The position numbers and the translations under genes were made by a program. The notes under the pieces were generated by a model. That model worked only from the letters and a program-made list of their open reading frames with translations. It ran no database searches and had not been told where the DNA came from. A stretch of 34,620 nt of DNA. It comes from an uncultured Acidimicrobiales bacterium. GTDB lineage: Bacteria; Actinomycetota; Acidimicrobiia; Acidimicrobiales; SZUA-35. Within the stretch, counting starts at the first letter, position 1; every line of letters begins with the position of its first letter. This document shows, in pieces, positions 8,722 through 16,086 of this stretch. Location of the stretch: contig CALJMD010000259.1 of NCBI GenBank assembly GCA_937981915.1, positions 1 to 34,620 of the forward strand. Reading direction: 5' to 3'.

Positions 8722-9456
8722 GTGAAGGCAATGATGATCGATGTTCAGGACGCCACCTTCGAGGCCGAAGTACTGCAACGTTCGATGACCACGCCGGTGG
8801 TAATCGACTTGTGGGCGCCGTGGTGCGGGCCGTGCAAGACCCTCGGTCCGATCATCGAGAAAGTGGTCAACGAGACCAACGGCAAAGTCGTTCTGGCCAA
8901 GATCAACGTGGATGAGAATCCGCAGGCATCGGCCGCATTCCGGGTGCAATCGATCCCGGCTGTGTACGCCATGAAAGACGGCCAAATCGTTGACGGCTTC
9001 ATGGGGGCCCAACCCGAAGCCACAATCCGAGAGTTCGTCGACAAGCTTCTCGACGGCAGTGATCCGGAAGCCTCGGCTCAGATCCAGGCTCTTGTGGCCC
9101 AAGGTGACGAAGAGTCTCTGCGGCAAGCCGTTGAACTGGACGGTGAGAGCGTAATCGCCGTCGGCTCATTAGCAGCTTTGCTGCTCAGCCAGGACCGGGC
9201 TCGAGAAGCAGTCGAGGTACTGACAGCCGGGCCTGAGGATGAGCAACTGCAGCCGTTGTTGGAAGCGGCCCGCGAGGCTGCATTCCCAAGTGACGCCCAA
9301 AACCAGACCGAACAGCAACTGACTGAGTTGCTGCCCAAGGTAAAAGAGGACGAGGACGCCAAGTCCACCTTCCTCGAGTTGCTGGATGAGCTTGCTGTGG
9401 GCAATCCCGAAGCAGCCGCTACCTGGCGGCGCAAGTTGGCTAGCCAACTCTTCTAA
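8722..9456 (+). CDS. Thioredoxin-domain protein with TPR-like C-terminus (CnoX/YbbN-like)
   Basis: The 244-residue protein has an N-terminal thioredoxin fold (about 5-110) with the active site WCGPC (Cys35 and Cys38) and the cis-proline Pro79 in SIPAVYAM. The C-terminal half (about 115-244) is helical and acidic, and resembles the TPR extension of YbbN/CnoX chaperedoxins, which hold unfolding substrates and reduce or protect their cysteines. With both cysteines present, redox activity is likely. No signal peptide is visible, so it should be cytoplasmic. GTG 8722 is chosen with GGAAA at 8709-8713; ATG 8731 is an alternative three codons in. A GC-rich stem follows the stop. The gene appears to be transcribed alone. 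Confidence 0.9.
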   Translation: MKAMMIDVQDATFEAEVLQRSMTTPVVIDLWAPWCGPCKTLGPIIEKVVNETNGKVVLAKINVDENPQASAAFRVQSIPAVYAMKDGQIVDGFMGAQPEATIREFVDKLLDGSDPEASAQIQALVAQGDEESLRQAVELDGESVIAVGSLAALLLSQDRAREAVEVLTAGPEDEQLQPLLEAAREAAFPSDAQNQTEQQLTELLPKVKEDEDAKSTFLELLDELAVGNPEAAATWRRKLASQLF

Positions 9457-9462
9457 GTTCTC

Positions 9463-9476
9463 GGGGCATCGGCCCC
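9463..9476 (+). terminator. Candidate stem-loop terminator after the thioredoxin-like gene
   Basis: GGGGC (9463-9467), loop ATCG and GCCCC (9472-9476) form a perfect 5-bp GC stem seven bases after the stop. A second small stem, CGGCG/CGCCG, follows at 9480-9495. There is no clear T-run, as is common for actinobacterial terminators. Confidence 0.4.
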
Positions 9477-9546
9477 TCTCGGCGCATTACCGCCGACTCA
9501 GCTCAATCGGCTACACCGAGCTCGAGCACACGTCTTCCCCCACGAA

Positions 9547-9559
9547 ATCAACTGTTGAT
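9547..9559. promoter_or_regulatory. 13-bp palindrome just upstream of comEA
   Basis: ATCAAC-T-GTTGAT is a perfect inverted repeat around one central base, ending 14 bases before the comEA ATG. It is followed by the ribosome site GAGGGGG at 9563-9569. Its length and symmetry suit a dimeric repressor operator, but it is a single copy and no cognate regulator is known. Confidence 0.3.
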
Positions 9560-9573
9560 GTAGAGGGGGCGGT

Positions 9574-10452
9574 ATGCCCAGAAACGATCTCTCTTCGCCG
9601 AGCCCGGGACCCTCCAGACTGTCGGTCCCCGAAACAAGTCATCATCCGCCCGATCTTGACGTTGTCTCCTCGGAACACGTCGCTTCGTCCGGCGTGGCAT
9701 CTCGACTGTCGCTGATAGCCGACCGCTTCGACGGACTTCGAGACCGGCCAAGGGCTGGTTCGGCAATTGGTGCAGTCTGCTTAGTTGCCGCCGCTGCCTT
9801 GTGGTGGATGGGACGTCCGGTGGATCCGCCGATGGTGGAACTGACAATTCCGCTTGCCAGCGAGGTGGCTCAAGACCAGCCGGAGCCTGACCCCGCTGCC
9901 GGGGAGTCGTCGACAGCGTCGTCAGTCGGGCCGAGGGCGAAGATGGAGCAGGACCTTGTTGCGACTGGCGACGAGGCGAGCGTGGAGACAGTGACCGATG
10001 TGGTGGTTCATGTCTCCGGTGGCGTTGCCCGCCAGGGGCTGGTCACCCTGCCGTCGACGGCTCGAATCGCCGACGCCCTCAGCGCTGCCGGTGGGCCGAC
10101 CGGAGACGCTGACCCGCACCGACTCAATCTGGCTGCCCCGGTGGCAGATGGTCAACACATCCACGTGCCCTTGGAAGGTGAGGAACCCGACCAGCCTCTT
10201 GTTGAGGGCGGTGACAACGGCGGCGGGATTGGTGTCGGTGTCGGCAGCGAGGCCAGCGGATTAGCCGTGAACGTCAATACCGCTGATCAAGCCCGCTTGG
10301 AAACCCTGCCGGGGGTCGGCCCGGCGACGGCCCGGGCCATCATCGACTGGCGAGGCGACAATGGGCGGTTTGATCGCGTCGAGGACCTACTGCTGGTTTC
10401 CGGTATCGGACCGGCCAAGTTGGAACTGCTGCGAGACATGGTCGTCACGTGA
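9574..10452 (+). CDS. comEA: ComEA family DNA-binding competence protein
   Basis: The 292-residue protein has a cytoplasmic N-terminus of about 60 residues, one membrane segment at about 63-79, an SLBB-like domain at about 140-200 (VVVHVSGGVARQGLVTLPSTARIADAL...), a Gly-rich linker and a C-terminal double helix-hairpin-helix (about 229-290). The last includes VNVNTADQARLETLPGVGPATARAIIDWR and a final VSGIGPAKLELL. This is the standard actinobacterial ComEA layout. The protein binds incoming double-stranded DNA at the outer face of the membrane and hands it to ComEC. The ATG at 9574 has GAGGGGG upstream. Its TGA overlaps the comEC GTG by 4 bases, indicating translational coupling. Confidence 0.92.
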   Translation: MPRNDLSSPSPGPSRLSVPETSHHPPDLDVVSSEHVASSGVASRLSLIADRFDGLRDRPRAGSAIGAVCLVAAAALWWMGRPVDPPMVELTIPLASEVAQDQPEPDPAAGESSTASSVGPRAKMEQDLVATGDEASVETVTDVVVHVSGGVARQGLVTLPSTARIADALSAAGGPTGDADPHRLNLAAPVADGQHIHVPLEGEEPDQPLVEGGDNGGGIGVGVGSEASGLAVNVNTADQARLETLPGVGPATARAIIDWRGDNGRFDRVEDLLLVSGIGPAKLELLRDMVVT

Positions 10453-12491
10453 CCACGTCGATCACCGAAACAAGAGCCGATGGCGTGGCCATTAGCGAGA
10501 CGGATGTTGTGATGATGGCCGCCGCGCTTTGGCTGGCAAGCGCCGCCGGACATTACTTCGACCAACTTGCTTCGATGCCTCTGGCCGTCGTCATGGTTGT
10601 GGTGGTAGCACTGGTGGCGAGCGTCGCCGGAGTCACAGCGTGGATCGTTGGGCGGCGTCGAGCGATCGTCATCGTCTTGATCGGTGGCCTCGTCGGCTTC
10701 GGGACAGGAGTGCGAGCCGAACGAGGCTACGAACCTGTCCGACCGGCTGTCGTGAATTCGTCAGCTGACGTGGTCACCGATCCGATTCGTCGCAGCGGGG
10801 GAACGTGGGTTGTTCTGCGATTGAGTGACGGAACCCGGGTCGAAGCGGGAGCGTTCGGGCCTATGGGGCACCGGCTTAGTCGGTTGGCGTTTGGCGATGC
10901 CGTCTCGGTCAGCGGAACCGTTCGGCCCTTCGATGGAAGGGCGTGGTTGAAGTCCCGCCATATCGAAGGAGCGATGACGGTCGAAACGCTGGAGAAAACG
11001 TCGGGCCCGGCATGGTTCGTTGCCCCTGCGGCTGAGGTGCGGCGCCTCATCGTCGACGGATCGCAGTACTTGCCTCGAGAGCTTCGCCCCCTCTATACCG
11101 GCCTCGTCACCGGTGATGATCGGGCACAGGGGAGCGGCCGTCGGGCGGTTTTTCGGGCCGCTGGCTTGGGACATCTCGTCGCCGTTTCTGGACAAAATGT
11201 CGCCTTTGTGTTGGCCGTCGCCGGGCCGTTGACAAGATCGTTGCCGCGCCGGCTTCGCCTGCCGTTCATCTTGATGGTGTTATTACTGTTTCTGCTCGTC
11301 ACTCGCATGGAGCCCTCGGTGCTACGAGCGGTAACCTGCGCAGGCATTTCAACCTGGGCCGCGCTCACCGGCCGTGAACGGTCGGGCCTCTCCGTGCTGG
11401 CGGTGGCCTGTATCGGTCTGCTGGTCGCTGATCCGTTTCTAGCCGTAGTGGTGGGGTTCCAGCTATCGGTTGTTGCGTCGTTGGGGATCTTGTCCGTCAC
11501 TCCGCTACTGATCGACCGTCTACCCGGCCCGGCGTACGTGGTTCAGCCGCTGGCGGTCACCCTCGGAGCCCAGATTGCTGTCTCTCCACTCTTGGTGGTC
11601 TACTTCGGGGCAATCCCGCTCGTCACCTTGCCGGCCAATCTGGTTGTCGGCTGGGCTGCCGGAGTGGTCATGATGTTGGGTTTGACGGCCGGCATCCTTG
11701 CCGGACTGCTCACGAGGGTCGGTTCAGACTCGATGGGGGCGACACTGGTGGTCGCCGAACCCCACCCGCTTCATGATGTTTCAGCATGGGCTCGGCGCTT
11801 CGGGTCACTGCTCGCTGACTGGTTGCAGTTGCCCAGTGAGATACTGCTGCGCTGGATCGATTGGTCGGCAACGCAGGCCGTCTTTGTACCACTTCCCGTC
11901 ATTGGGCTTTCAGTGGCACTTGTTGGTTGTGCGCTTGGCGTGGCCTGGTTCGTTCGGCCCCGAGCCGGATGGATGTTGCGGACAGTCGAAGTCTTGACGC
12001 TCGGGTTCGCCTTGTCCATCGCGGTGATGGCGACACCGAGCGCTCCCGATTCGCCTAGCGAGCTGCGCTCTGGTTGCCTTTGGCTGCCAGACGTCAAGAC
12101 GCTCATAGTGCGCCCGCCGTGCGGGTCGGACCTGGCCGAAGCTGTCATCTCCGCTCGAATCCGCTCGGTTGATCTGGTGGTGGTGACGGGAGGAGGAAGA
12201 CCGGTCGAGGCGGTTGCCGCCCTTCGCGAAGTCGCCGACGCTCGGCTGGTAGTGGCTCCTCCACTGCACAACGTGGTGGACGCCAGGCGGGTTGAAGGGC
12301 CTCTCGACCTTCGCCTCCCGTCATGCATGCTGACTGCGTCGGACGGTGATGTCAGGTGTGGGCAGATCGTGTTGCAGCTCCGCCCGAGCTCGGACCGGGA
12401 GAACTTGTCCGTCGAGGTGTGCAGCGCGACGCTGGGCGAGTCGCCGGTTGTTGACTGCCGTCACCAGGCCTTACAAGAAGTTGACGGCTGA
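10449..12491 (+). CDS. comEC: ComEC/Rec2 family DNA uptake channel with degenerate C-terminal domain
   Basis: The 680-residue polytopic protein would form the channel that carries single-stranded DNA across the membrane. N-terminal membrane segments (about 22-90) are followed by an OB-like soluble part (DUF4131 type, about 100-190). The competence domain runs from about 213 to 525, with TGDDR (221-225) and AGLGHLVAVSGQNV (238-251). The C-terminal 140 residues sit where the metallo-beta-lactamase nuclease domain normally lies. Segments such as VDLVVVTGGG (574-583) resemble its fold, but the HxHxDH metal motif is absent, so nuclease activity is not expected from this chain. The GTG start overlaps comEA by 4 bases. 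I saw no sign of a frameshift. Confidence 0.9.
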   Translation: MTTSITETRADGVAISETDVVMMAAALWLASAAGHYFDQLASMPLAVVMVVVVALVASVAGVTAWIVGRRRAIVIVLIGGLVGFGTGVRAERGYEPVRPAVVNSSADVVTDPIRRSGGTWVVLRLSDGTRVEAGAFGPMGHRLSRLAFGDAVSVSGTVRPFDGRAWLKSRHIEGAMTVETLEKTSGPAWFVAPAAEVRRLIVDGSQYLPRELRPLYTGLVTGDDRAQGSGRRAVFRAAGLGHLVAVSGQNVAFVLAVAGPLTRSLPRRLRLPFILMVLLLFLLVTRMEPSVLRAVTCAGISTWAALTGRERSGLSVLAVACIGLLVADPFLAVVVGFQLSVVASLGILSVTPLLIDRLPGPAYVVQPLAVTLGAQIAVSPLLVVYFGAIPLVTLPANLVVGWAAGVVMMLGLTAGILAGLLTRVGSDSMGATLVVAEPHPLHDVSAWARRFGSLLADWLQLPSEILLRWIDWSATQAVFVPLPVIGLSVALVGCALGVAWFVRPRAGWMLRTVEVLTLGFALSIAVMATPSAPDSPSELRSGCLWLPDVKTLIVRPPCGSDLAEAVISARIRSVDLVVVTGGGRPVEAVAALREVADARLVVAPPLHNVVDARRVEGPLDLRLPSCMLTASDGDVRCGQIVLQLRPSSDRENLSVEVCSATLGESPVVDCRHQALQEVDG

Positions 12492-12539
12492 CCGTCAGGC
12501 GATAACCAGGCGATAGTTCGACGTGGCACACTTGTTGAG

Positions 12540-13793
12540 GTGTTCAGTCGAGGAGATGCGGCAACCTTGAAGGAGCGTGCTGCGAGGGCGTTGACCGTGG
12601 CTGCGCTGGCGTTGGCGCTCGTTGCTGGGTCTGCTTCTTGCTCGCGGGCTGAAGATGGCTCACCAGCCACTAGCTCGGCGGCGGGTGATTCGGTCGGTGG
12701 TAATCCGGATCCGGCTGGACCGAGTAGTTCTGTTGTCGGCTCCACGACCATGCTTTCGACCGAAGCGCCTTCGTCAGAACTTGGTCCCTCTACGTCAATC
12801 GCCACGTTGGCCGAACCCGAGGCGGAAACCAACGTCGACGTGTTGACCGACTTTGTTGAGCGACGGACCGGCCTTCTGTTCAGTGCCCCGCCAGTCATCG
12901 ATTACAGCGCGCCAGATCCGAGTGAGCTGAACCTCGATGCGGACTTCTTCGCCGACGAGGAAATGTGGCGGCTTCTCACCGTCTTTGGTCTCATCACCCC
13001 ACAGGCAGACAGAATCGCTGCGGCTCAGGCCCGAATCGAACAGATTCGTGGGGCGTGTTGCCCGGTGCAACTCTATGACACTGATGATCACCCACTTCTG
13101 ACCAGTGTGGTGGCCGTCCACGAACTCACGCATCTGGTTGACGAGGGGCGAATGGAGCAGATGCCGTTCGGACCGGAAGATGAGGTGGTCGGTCTGGCCA
13201 GGGCCGTGTCGGAAGGGAACGCTCAACGAGTGGCCCTCGACTATCAGCAGCTGTTGGAAGACATCGGCGCCGCGCCGGACCGGTTTGTCGTGGGCTGGAG
13301 TCACCCGGACATACCCGATGCGTTTCTTCAGATACTGGAGTTTCCCTACGAGGAGGGGTATCTGTTTTCCGCGCAGTTAGAAGAGATCGGCGGCCTCGAT
13401 CAAGTGGCTGAGTCGTTCCGTCGGCCGCCACTGTCATCGAAACAGATCTTGGATGTCGACTCTTACCTCTCGGCGGAGCGACCAACCCCGGTTCGTCCGC
13501 CTGACAGCGGACAGGGCGAACCAATCCAACGGGGCGTGGTCGGGGCGTTCCTGCTCAAACTTCTGTTGGAACAAACCATGTCGGCCTCAGCGGCCGTTGA
13601 TCTCGCCACTCAATGGAGTGGAGACTCCTACACCGTCTTCGACGGCGAAGGAGACACCTGTGTTGTCGTCGACATGGTGATGGAATCGGTTGAGGCAACC
13701 GAGCAGCTCCGTCGTGTCGCCCCTGACCTCGACTTAGATGCTGCGACCGGCGAGAACGGATCTCTGCGACTGTCGCGCTGTACCTCCGATTAG
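12540..13793 (+). CDS. Putative lipoprotein with HExxH metallopeptidase-like motif
   Basis: The 417-residue protein has an N-terminal hydrophobic stretch (about 17-33) ending at Cys34 in GSASC, an imperfect lipobox. A Ser/Pro/Thr-rich linker (about 35-100) follows, then a folded domain. HELTH at 194-198 matches HExxH, and Glu225 in RAVSEGNAQR could be the third zinc ligand, as in gluzincins whose glutamate lies about 25-35 residues downstream. I infer a surface-anchored zinc peptidase or a related non-catalytic protein; I do not recognise the family. The start is uncertain: GTG 12540 lacks a well-placed ribosome site, while TTG 12567 has GAGGAG at 12549-12554. It lies 48 bases after comEC and 35 before the folP-like gene, so it may be read with them. 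Confidence 0.7.
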   Translation: MFSRGDAATLKERAARALTVAALALALVAGSASCSRAEDGSPATSSAAGDSVGGNPDPAGPSSSVVGSTTMLSTEAPSSELGPSTSIATLAEPEAETNVDVLTDFVERRTGLLFSAPPVIDYSAPDPSELNLDADFFADEEMWRLLTVFGLITPQADRIAAAQARIEQIRGACCPVQLYDTDDHPLLTSVVAVHELTHLVDEGRMEQMPFGPEDEVVGLARAVSEGNAQRVALDYQQLLEDIGAAPDRFVVGWSHPDIPDAFLQILEFPYEEGYLFSAQLEEIGGLDQVAESFRRPPLSSKQILDVDSYLSAERPTPVRPPDSGQGEPIQRGVVGAFLLKLLLEQTMSASAAVDLATQWSGDSYTVFDGEGDTCVVVDMVMESVEATEQLRRVAPDLDLDAATGENGSLRLSRCTSD

Positions 13794-13828
13794 GGCTGAA
13801 CGGCGGCTCGCCTCGATACGGTGAACGT

Positions 13829-14689
13829 GTGATTCTTGAGTTGGGGTCGGCTCGTTTCGATGTCACCTATCGGGCGCTGGTGATGGGCATCTTGAACCGC
13901 ACGCCCGACAGTTTCTACGACAACGGCCAGTATTGGGATTTTGACGAGTTCTTGCGCAAGGCGGAACGCCTGGTCGACGACGGTGCTGACTTTCTCGATG
14001 TTGGGGGAGTGAAGGCCGGTCCCGGCGACGAAGTGACCGAGCAGGAAGAACTCGACCGAGTTGTTCCAGCCATCGAAGCCCTCTCGGCTCGTTTCGATGT
14101 GCCGCTGTCGATCGACACGTGGCGTTCGACGGTGCTGCGTTCGTGCCTTGACGCCGGAGCGTCGTTGGGCAACGACATTTCCGGGTTTGCCGACCCCGAG
14201 TACCTCACGGTTGCTGCTGAGTCCGGTGCATCGGTCGTAGCCACACATATCCGCTTGGCCCCTCGGGTTCCCGATCCAGATCCGATTTACAGCGATCTGG
14301 TTGTTGACGTCGTCAACTTTCTCACTGACCGGGCCCGGTTGGCGGAGGAAGCCGGGATACCCAAGCAACGAATAATCGTCGACGCCGGCCTCGATCTGGG
14401 CAAGATCAAGATGATGTCGTGGGAGCTGCTTCACAGTTCAGCCCCTCTGGCCTCTCTCGGCTATCCGCTGTTGTTGTCCGCGTCCAACAAGCGCTTTCTG
14501 TTCGAGTTGTTGGAAACCGACCGGCACGACATCGAGGCGGGAACCATGGCGGCCCACACCGTTGGCATCTCGCTGGGTTGTCGCATTCTGCGGGCTCACG
14601 ATGCGAAGGCGGCGAGACGGACCGCGGATGTCATGGCCCGACTCCTGCAGATGCGCTCCGAGTCCGGTGTTGGCGCGGTGGCGGGCTAG
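13829..14689 (+). CDS. Dihydropteroate synthase family protein, FolP2-like
   Basis: The 286-residue TIM-barrel protein has the DHPS N-terminal signature VMGILNRTPDSFYDNG (18-33), DVGGVKAGPGDE (57-68), SIDT (94-97) and ND at 115-116. Folate DHPS condenses p-aminobenzoate with the pterin pyrophosphate. Here the loop DVGGESTRPG is replaced by DVGGVKAGPG, and the Ser-Arg-Lys of the active site is Ser219-Asn-Lys221. Both features match the mycobacterial FolP2 paralogue, which has been reported to lack DHPS activity. Folate synthesis is therefore not assured, and no other fol genes are nearby. The start is GTG 13829. The stop is three bases before the holA GTG, so the two are almost certainly co-transcribed. 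Confidence 0.85.
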   Translation: MILELGSARFDVTYRALVMGILNRTPDSFYDNGQYWDFDEFLRKAERLVDDGADFLDVGGVKAGPGDEVTEQEELDRVVPAIEALSARFDVPLSIDTWRSTVLRSCLDAGASLGNDISGFADPEYLTVAAESGASVVATHIRLAPRVPDPDPIYSDLVVDVVNFLTDRARLAEEAGIPKQRIIVDAGLDLGKIKMMSWELLHSSAPLASLGYPLLLSASNKRFLFELLETDRHDIEAGTMAAHTVGISLGCRILRAHDAKAARRTADVMARLLQMRSESGVGAVAG

Positions 14690-14692
14690 GTC

Positions 14693-15694
14693 GTGGCCGT
14701 CATCTTTGTCAAAGGCGATGACCCGGCGCTGCTTTCGCAGACCATTCAACGCTATGTCGGCGAGTTGGTGGGCGACGGTGACCGGGGGCTCATGGTCGAA
14801 GAGGTTTCCGAACCTGACTACGGCGACGCTGGCGATCTGACACTCGGTCCGTTGATAAACGCGGCGCAGACGTTGCCGTTCTTAACCGAACGCCGGGTGG
14901 TCGTAGGCCGCAACCTCGGTCTGTTCGGGACCAAGGTGGCGGTTGCCCCCCTCGTTTCGTTGTTGGAGGTACTCCCCGATACCACTGACCTGGTCCTGGT
15001 GTGGGAGCACGGCTCGTCGGGCGCCCGACTTTCGGCAGTACCAAAGGTCCTTACTGAGGCGCTCAGCGCTGCAGGGGCCGAGTTGGTCGGCGCAACCCCC
15101 GGTGGGCGCGGGCGAAAGAAGGCACTGGACGAGATGCTGGCCGCCGCTCCCGTTCGACTCGATGGATCGGCCAAGGCTGCCATTGCCGACAACGTTGGTG
15201 ACGAACTGGGCCAAGTGGCTTCGCTGATGGAGCTCTTGGTCTCAACGTTTGGTGACGAAGCGTCGTTGAGTAGCTCCGATGTGAGCCCGTTTCTCGGGGT
15301 CGGAGCAGATGTTCCCCCCTGGGAATTGACCGACGCAATCGACAAAGGTGATATTGCAACTGCGTTGGAGCGTCTCGCCAGAATGCAGCACGGAGGGCGA
15401 CGCCATCCTTTGCAGACCATGGCAACGCTGCATACCCACTACCAGCGGGCCTTGAAGCTGCAAGGGGCAGGCGTGTCTAACGAAAAGGACGCGGCGGTTC
15501 TGCTCGGCATGAAAGGCTCGACGTTCCCAGCCAAGAAAGCCATGGACCTAAGCCGAAGACTGGGGCGCGAGCGTCTGGGCCGCGCGGTCGAGTTGTTAGC
15601 TCAAGCCGACCTGGACACGCGAGGTGGCTCTGCGGTGCCCGGCGACGCGGTGATAGAGATCCTGGTGGCCCGATTGGCGCGACTGAGCGCCTGA
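14693..15694 (+). CDS. holA: DNA polymerase III delta subunit
   Basis: The 333-residue protein is the clamp-loader delta subunit, which opens the sliding clamp. It begins with the typical VIFVKGDDPALLSQTIQRYV. It continues with the degenerate AAA+ fold (about 1-200), including an LVLVWEHGSSG segment at the Walker B-like strand. The C-terminal collar domain (about 210-333) includes DIATALERLARM, HPLQTMATLHTHYQRALKL and FPAKKAMDLSRRLG. The length fits the family. Placement after comEC and before rpsT-lepA is the usual actinobacterial order. GTG 14693 follows the folP-like stop by three bases. It converges on rpsT with 28 bases between the stops and no visible terminator hairpin there. Confidence 0.92.
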   Translation: MAVIFVKGDDPALLSQTIQRYVGELVGDGDRGLMVEEVSEPDYGDAGDLTLGPLINAAQTLPFLTERRVVVGRNLGLFGTKVAVAPLVSLLEVLPDTTDLVLVWEHGSSGARLSAVPKVLTEALSAAGAELVGATPGGRGRKKALDEMLAAAPVRLDGSAKAAIADNVGDELGQVASLMELLVSTFGDEASLSSSDVSPFLGVGADVPPWELTDAIDKGDIATALERLARMQHGGRRHPLQTMATLHTHYQRALKLQGAGVSNEKDAAVLLGMKGSTFPAKKAMDLSRRLGRERLGRAVELLAQADLDTRGGSAVPGDAVIEILVARLARLSA

Positions 15695-15722
15695 CCAGGC
15701 CGTTCGAAAGATCGGTTGTCCG

Positions 15723-15983
15723 CTAGCCTTCGGCGGCGTTGCGGACCCGAGCGACCAGTCGGCTCTTGCGACGAGCGGCGGCGTTCTTGTGAATCACGCC
15801 CTTGGTGGCTGCCCGATCGATGCGCTTGACGGTCTGACGCAAGGCCTCGGCCTCGTTGTCAGTCCCGGCAGCGGCGATAGCGGCCTTCTCGCGGGTGAGA
15901 AGCTCAGACCGGACGGCGCGGTTACGAATCCGACGCTTCTCGTTCTGGCGATTTCGCTTGATTTGGCTCTTGATGTTGGCCAC
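15723..15983 (-). CDS. rpsT: 30S ribosomal protein S20
   Basis: The 86-residue basic protein binds 16S rRNA early in small-subunit assembly. The N-terminus [20 protein letters not shown] and the ending [15 protein letters not shown] are diagnostic. I place the start at GTG 15981-15983, because S20 proteins begin (M)ANIKSQ and AGGA lies seven bases upstream; a TTG two codons earlier is not needed. It is divergent from lepA and convergent with holA. Confidence 0.95.
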   Translation of the reverse strand: MANIKSQIKRNRQNEKRRIRNRAVRSELLTREKAAIAAAGTDNEAEALRQTVKRIDRAATKGVIHKNAAARRKSRLVARVRNAAEG

Positions 15984-16029
15984 GAACAAATCCTACTGTC
16001 TGAGAGAGACCGTGCTTGGGAACCAGATA

Positions 16030-16057
16030 ATCATAGCGGTCCTGGTGTTCAGCCCAA
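16030..16057 (-). promoter_or_regulatory. Candidate rpsT promoter
   Basis: On the minus strand TATGAT (16035-16030) matches the -10 consensus at five of six positions. TTGGGC (16057-16052) lies 16 bases upstream as a weak -35. A transcript would start about 40 bases before the rpsT GTG. On the plus strand, GATAAT at 16026-16031 could serve lepA, but no -35 was seen. Confidence 0.4.
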
Positions 16058-16086
16058 CGCGGCGCACGCTAGCGTTTGAAGAAGTC

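Noticed and set aside
13790-14434. 214-codon minus-strand ORF opposite the folP-like gene
   Set aside because: It is a shadow of the DHPS-family coding frame, which has unmistakable motifs.
15856-16086. Extended N-terminus of LepA from 15856
   Set aside because: It would overlap rpsT antisense and add 77 residues absent from LepA proteins; ATG 16087 gives the canonical start.
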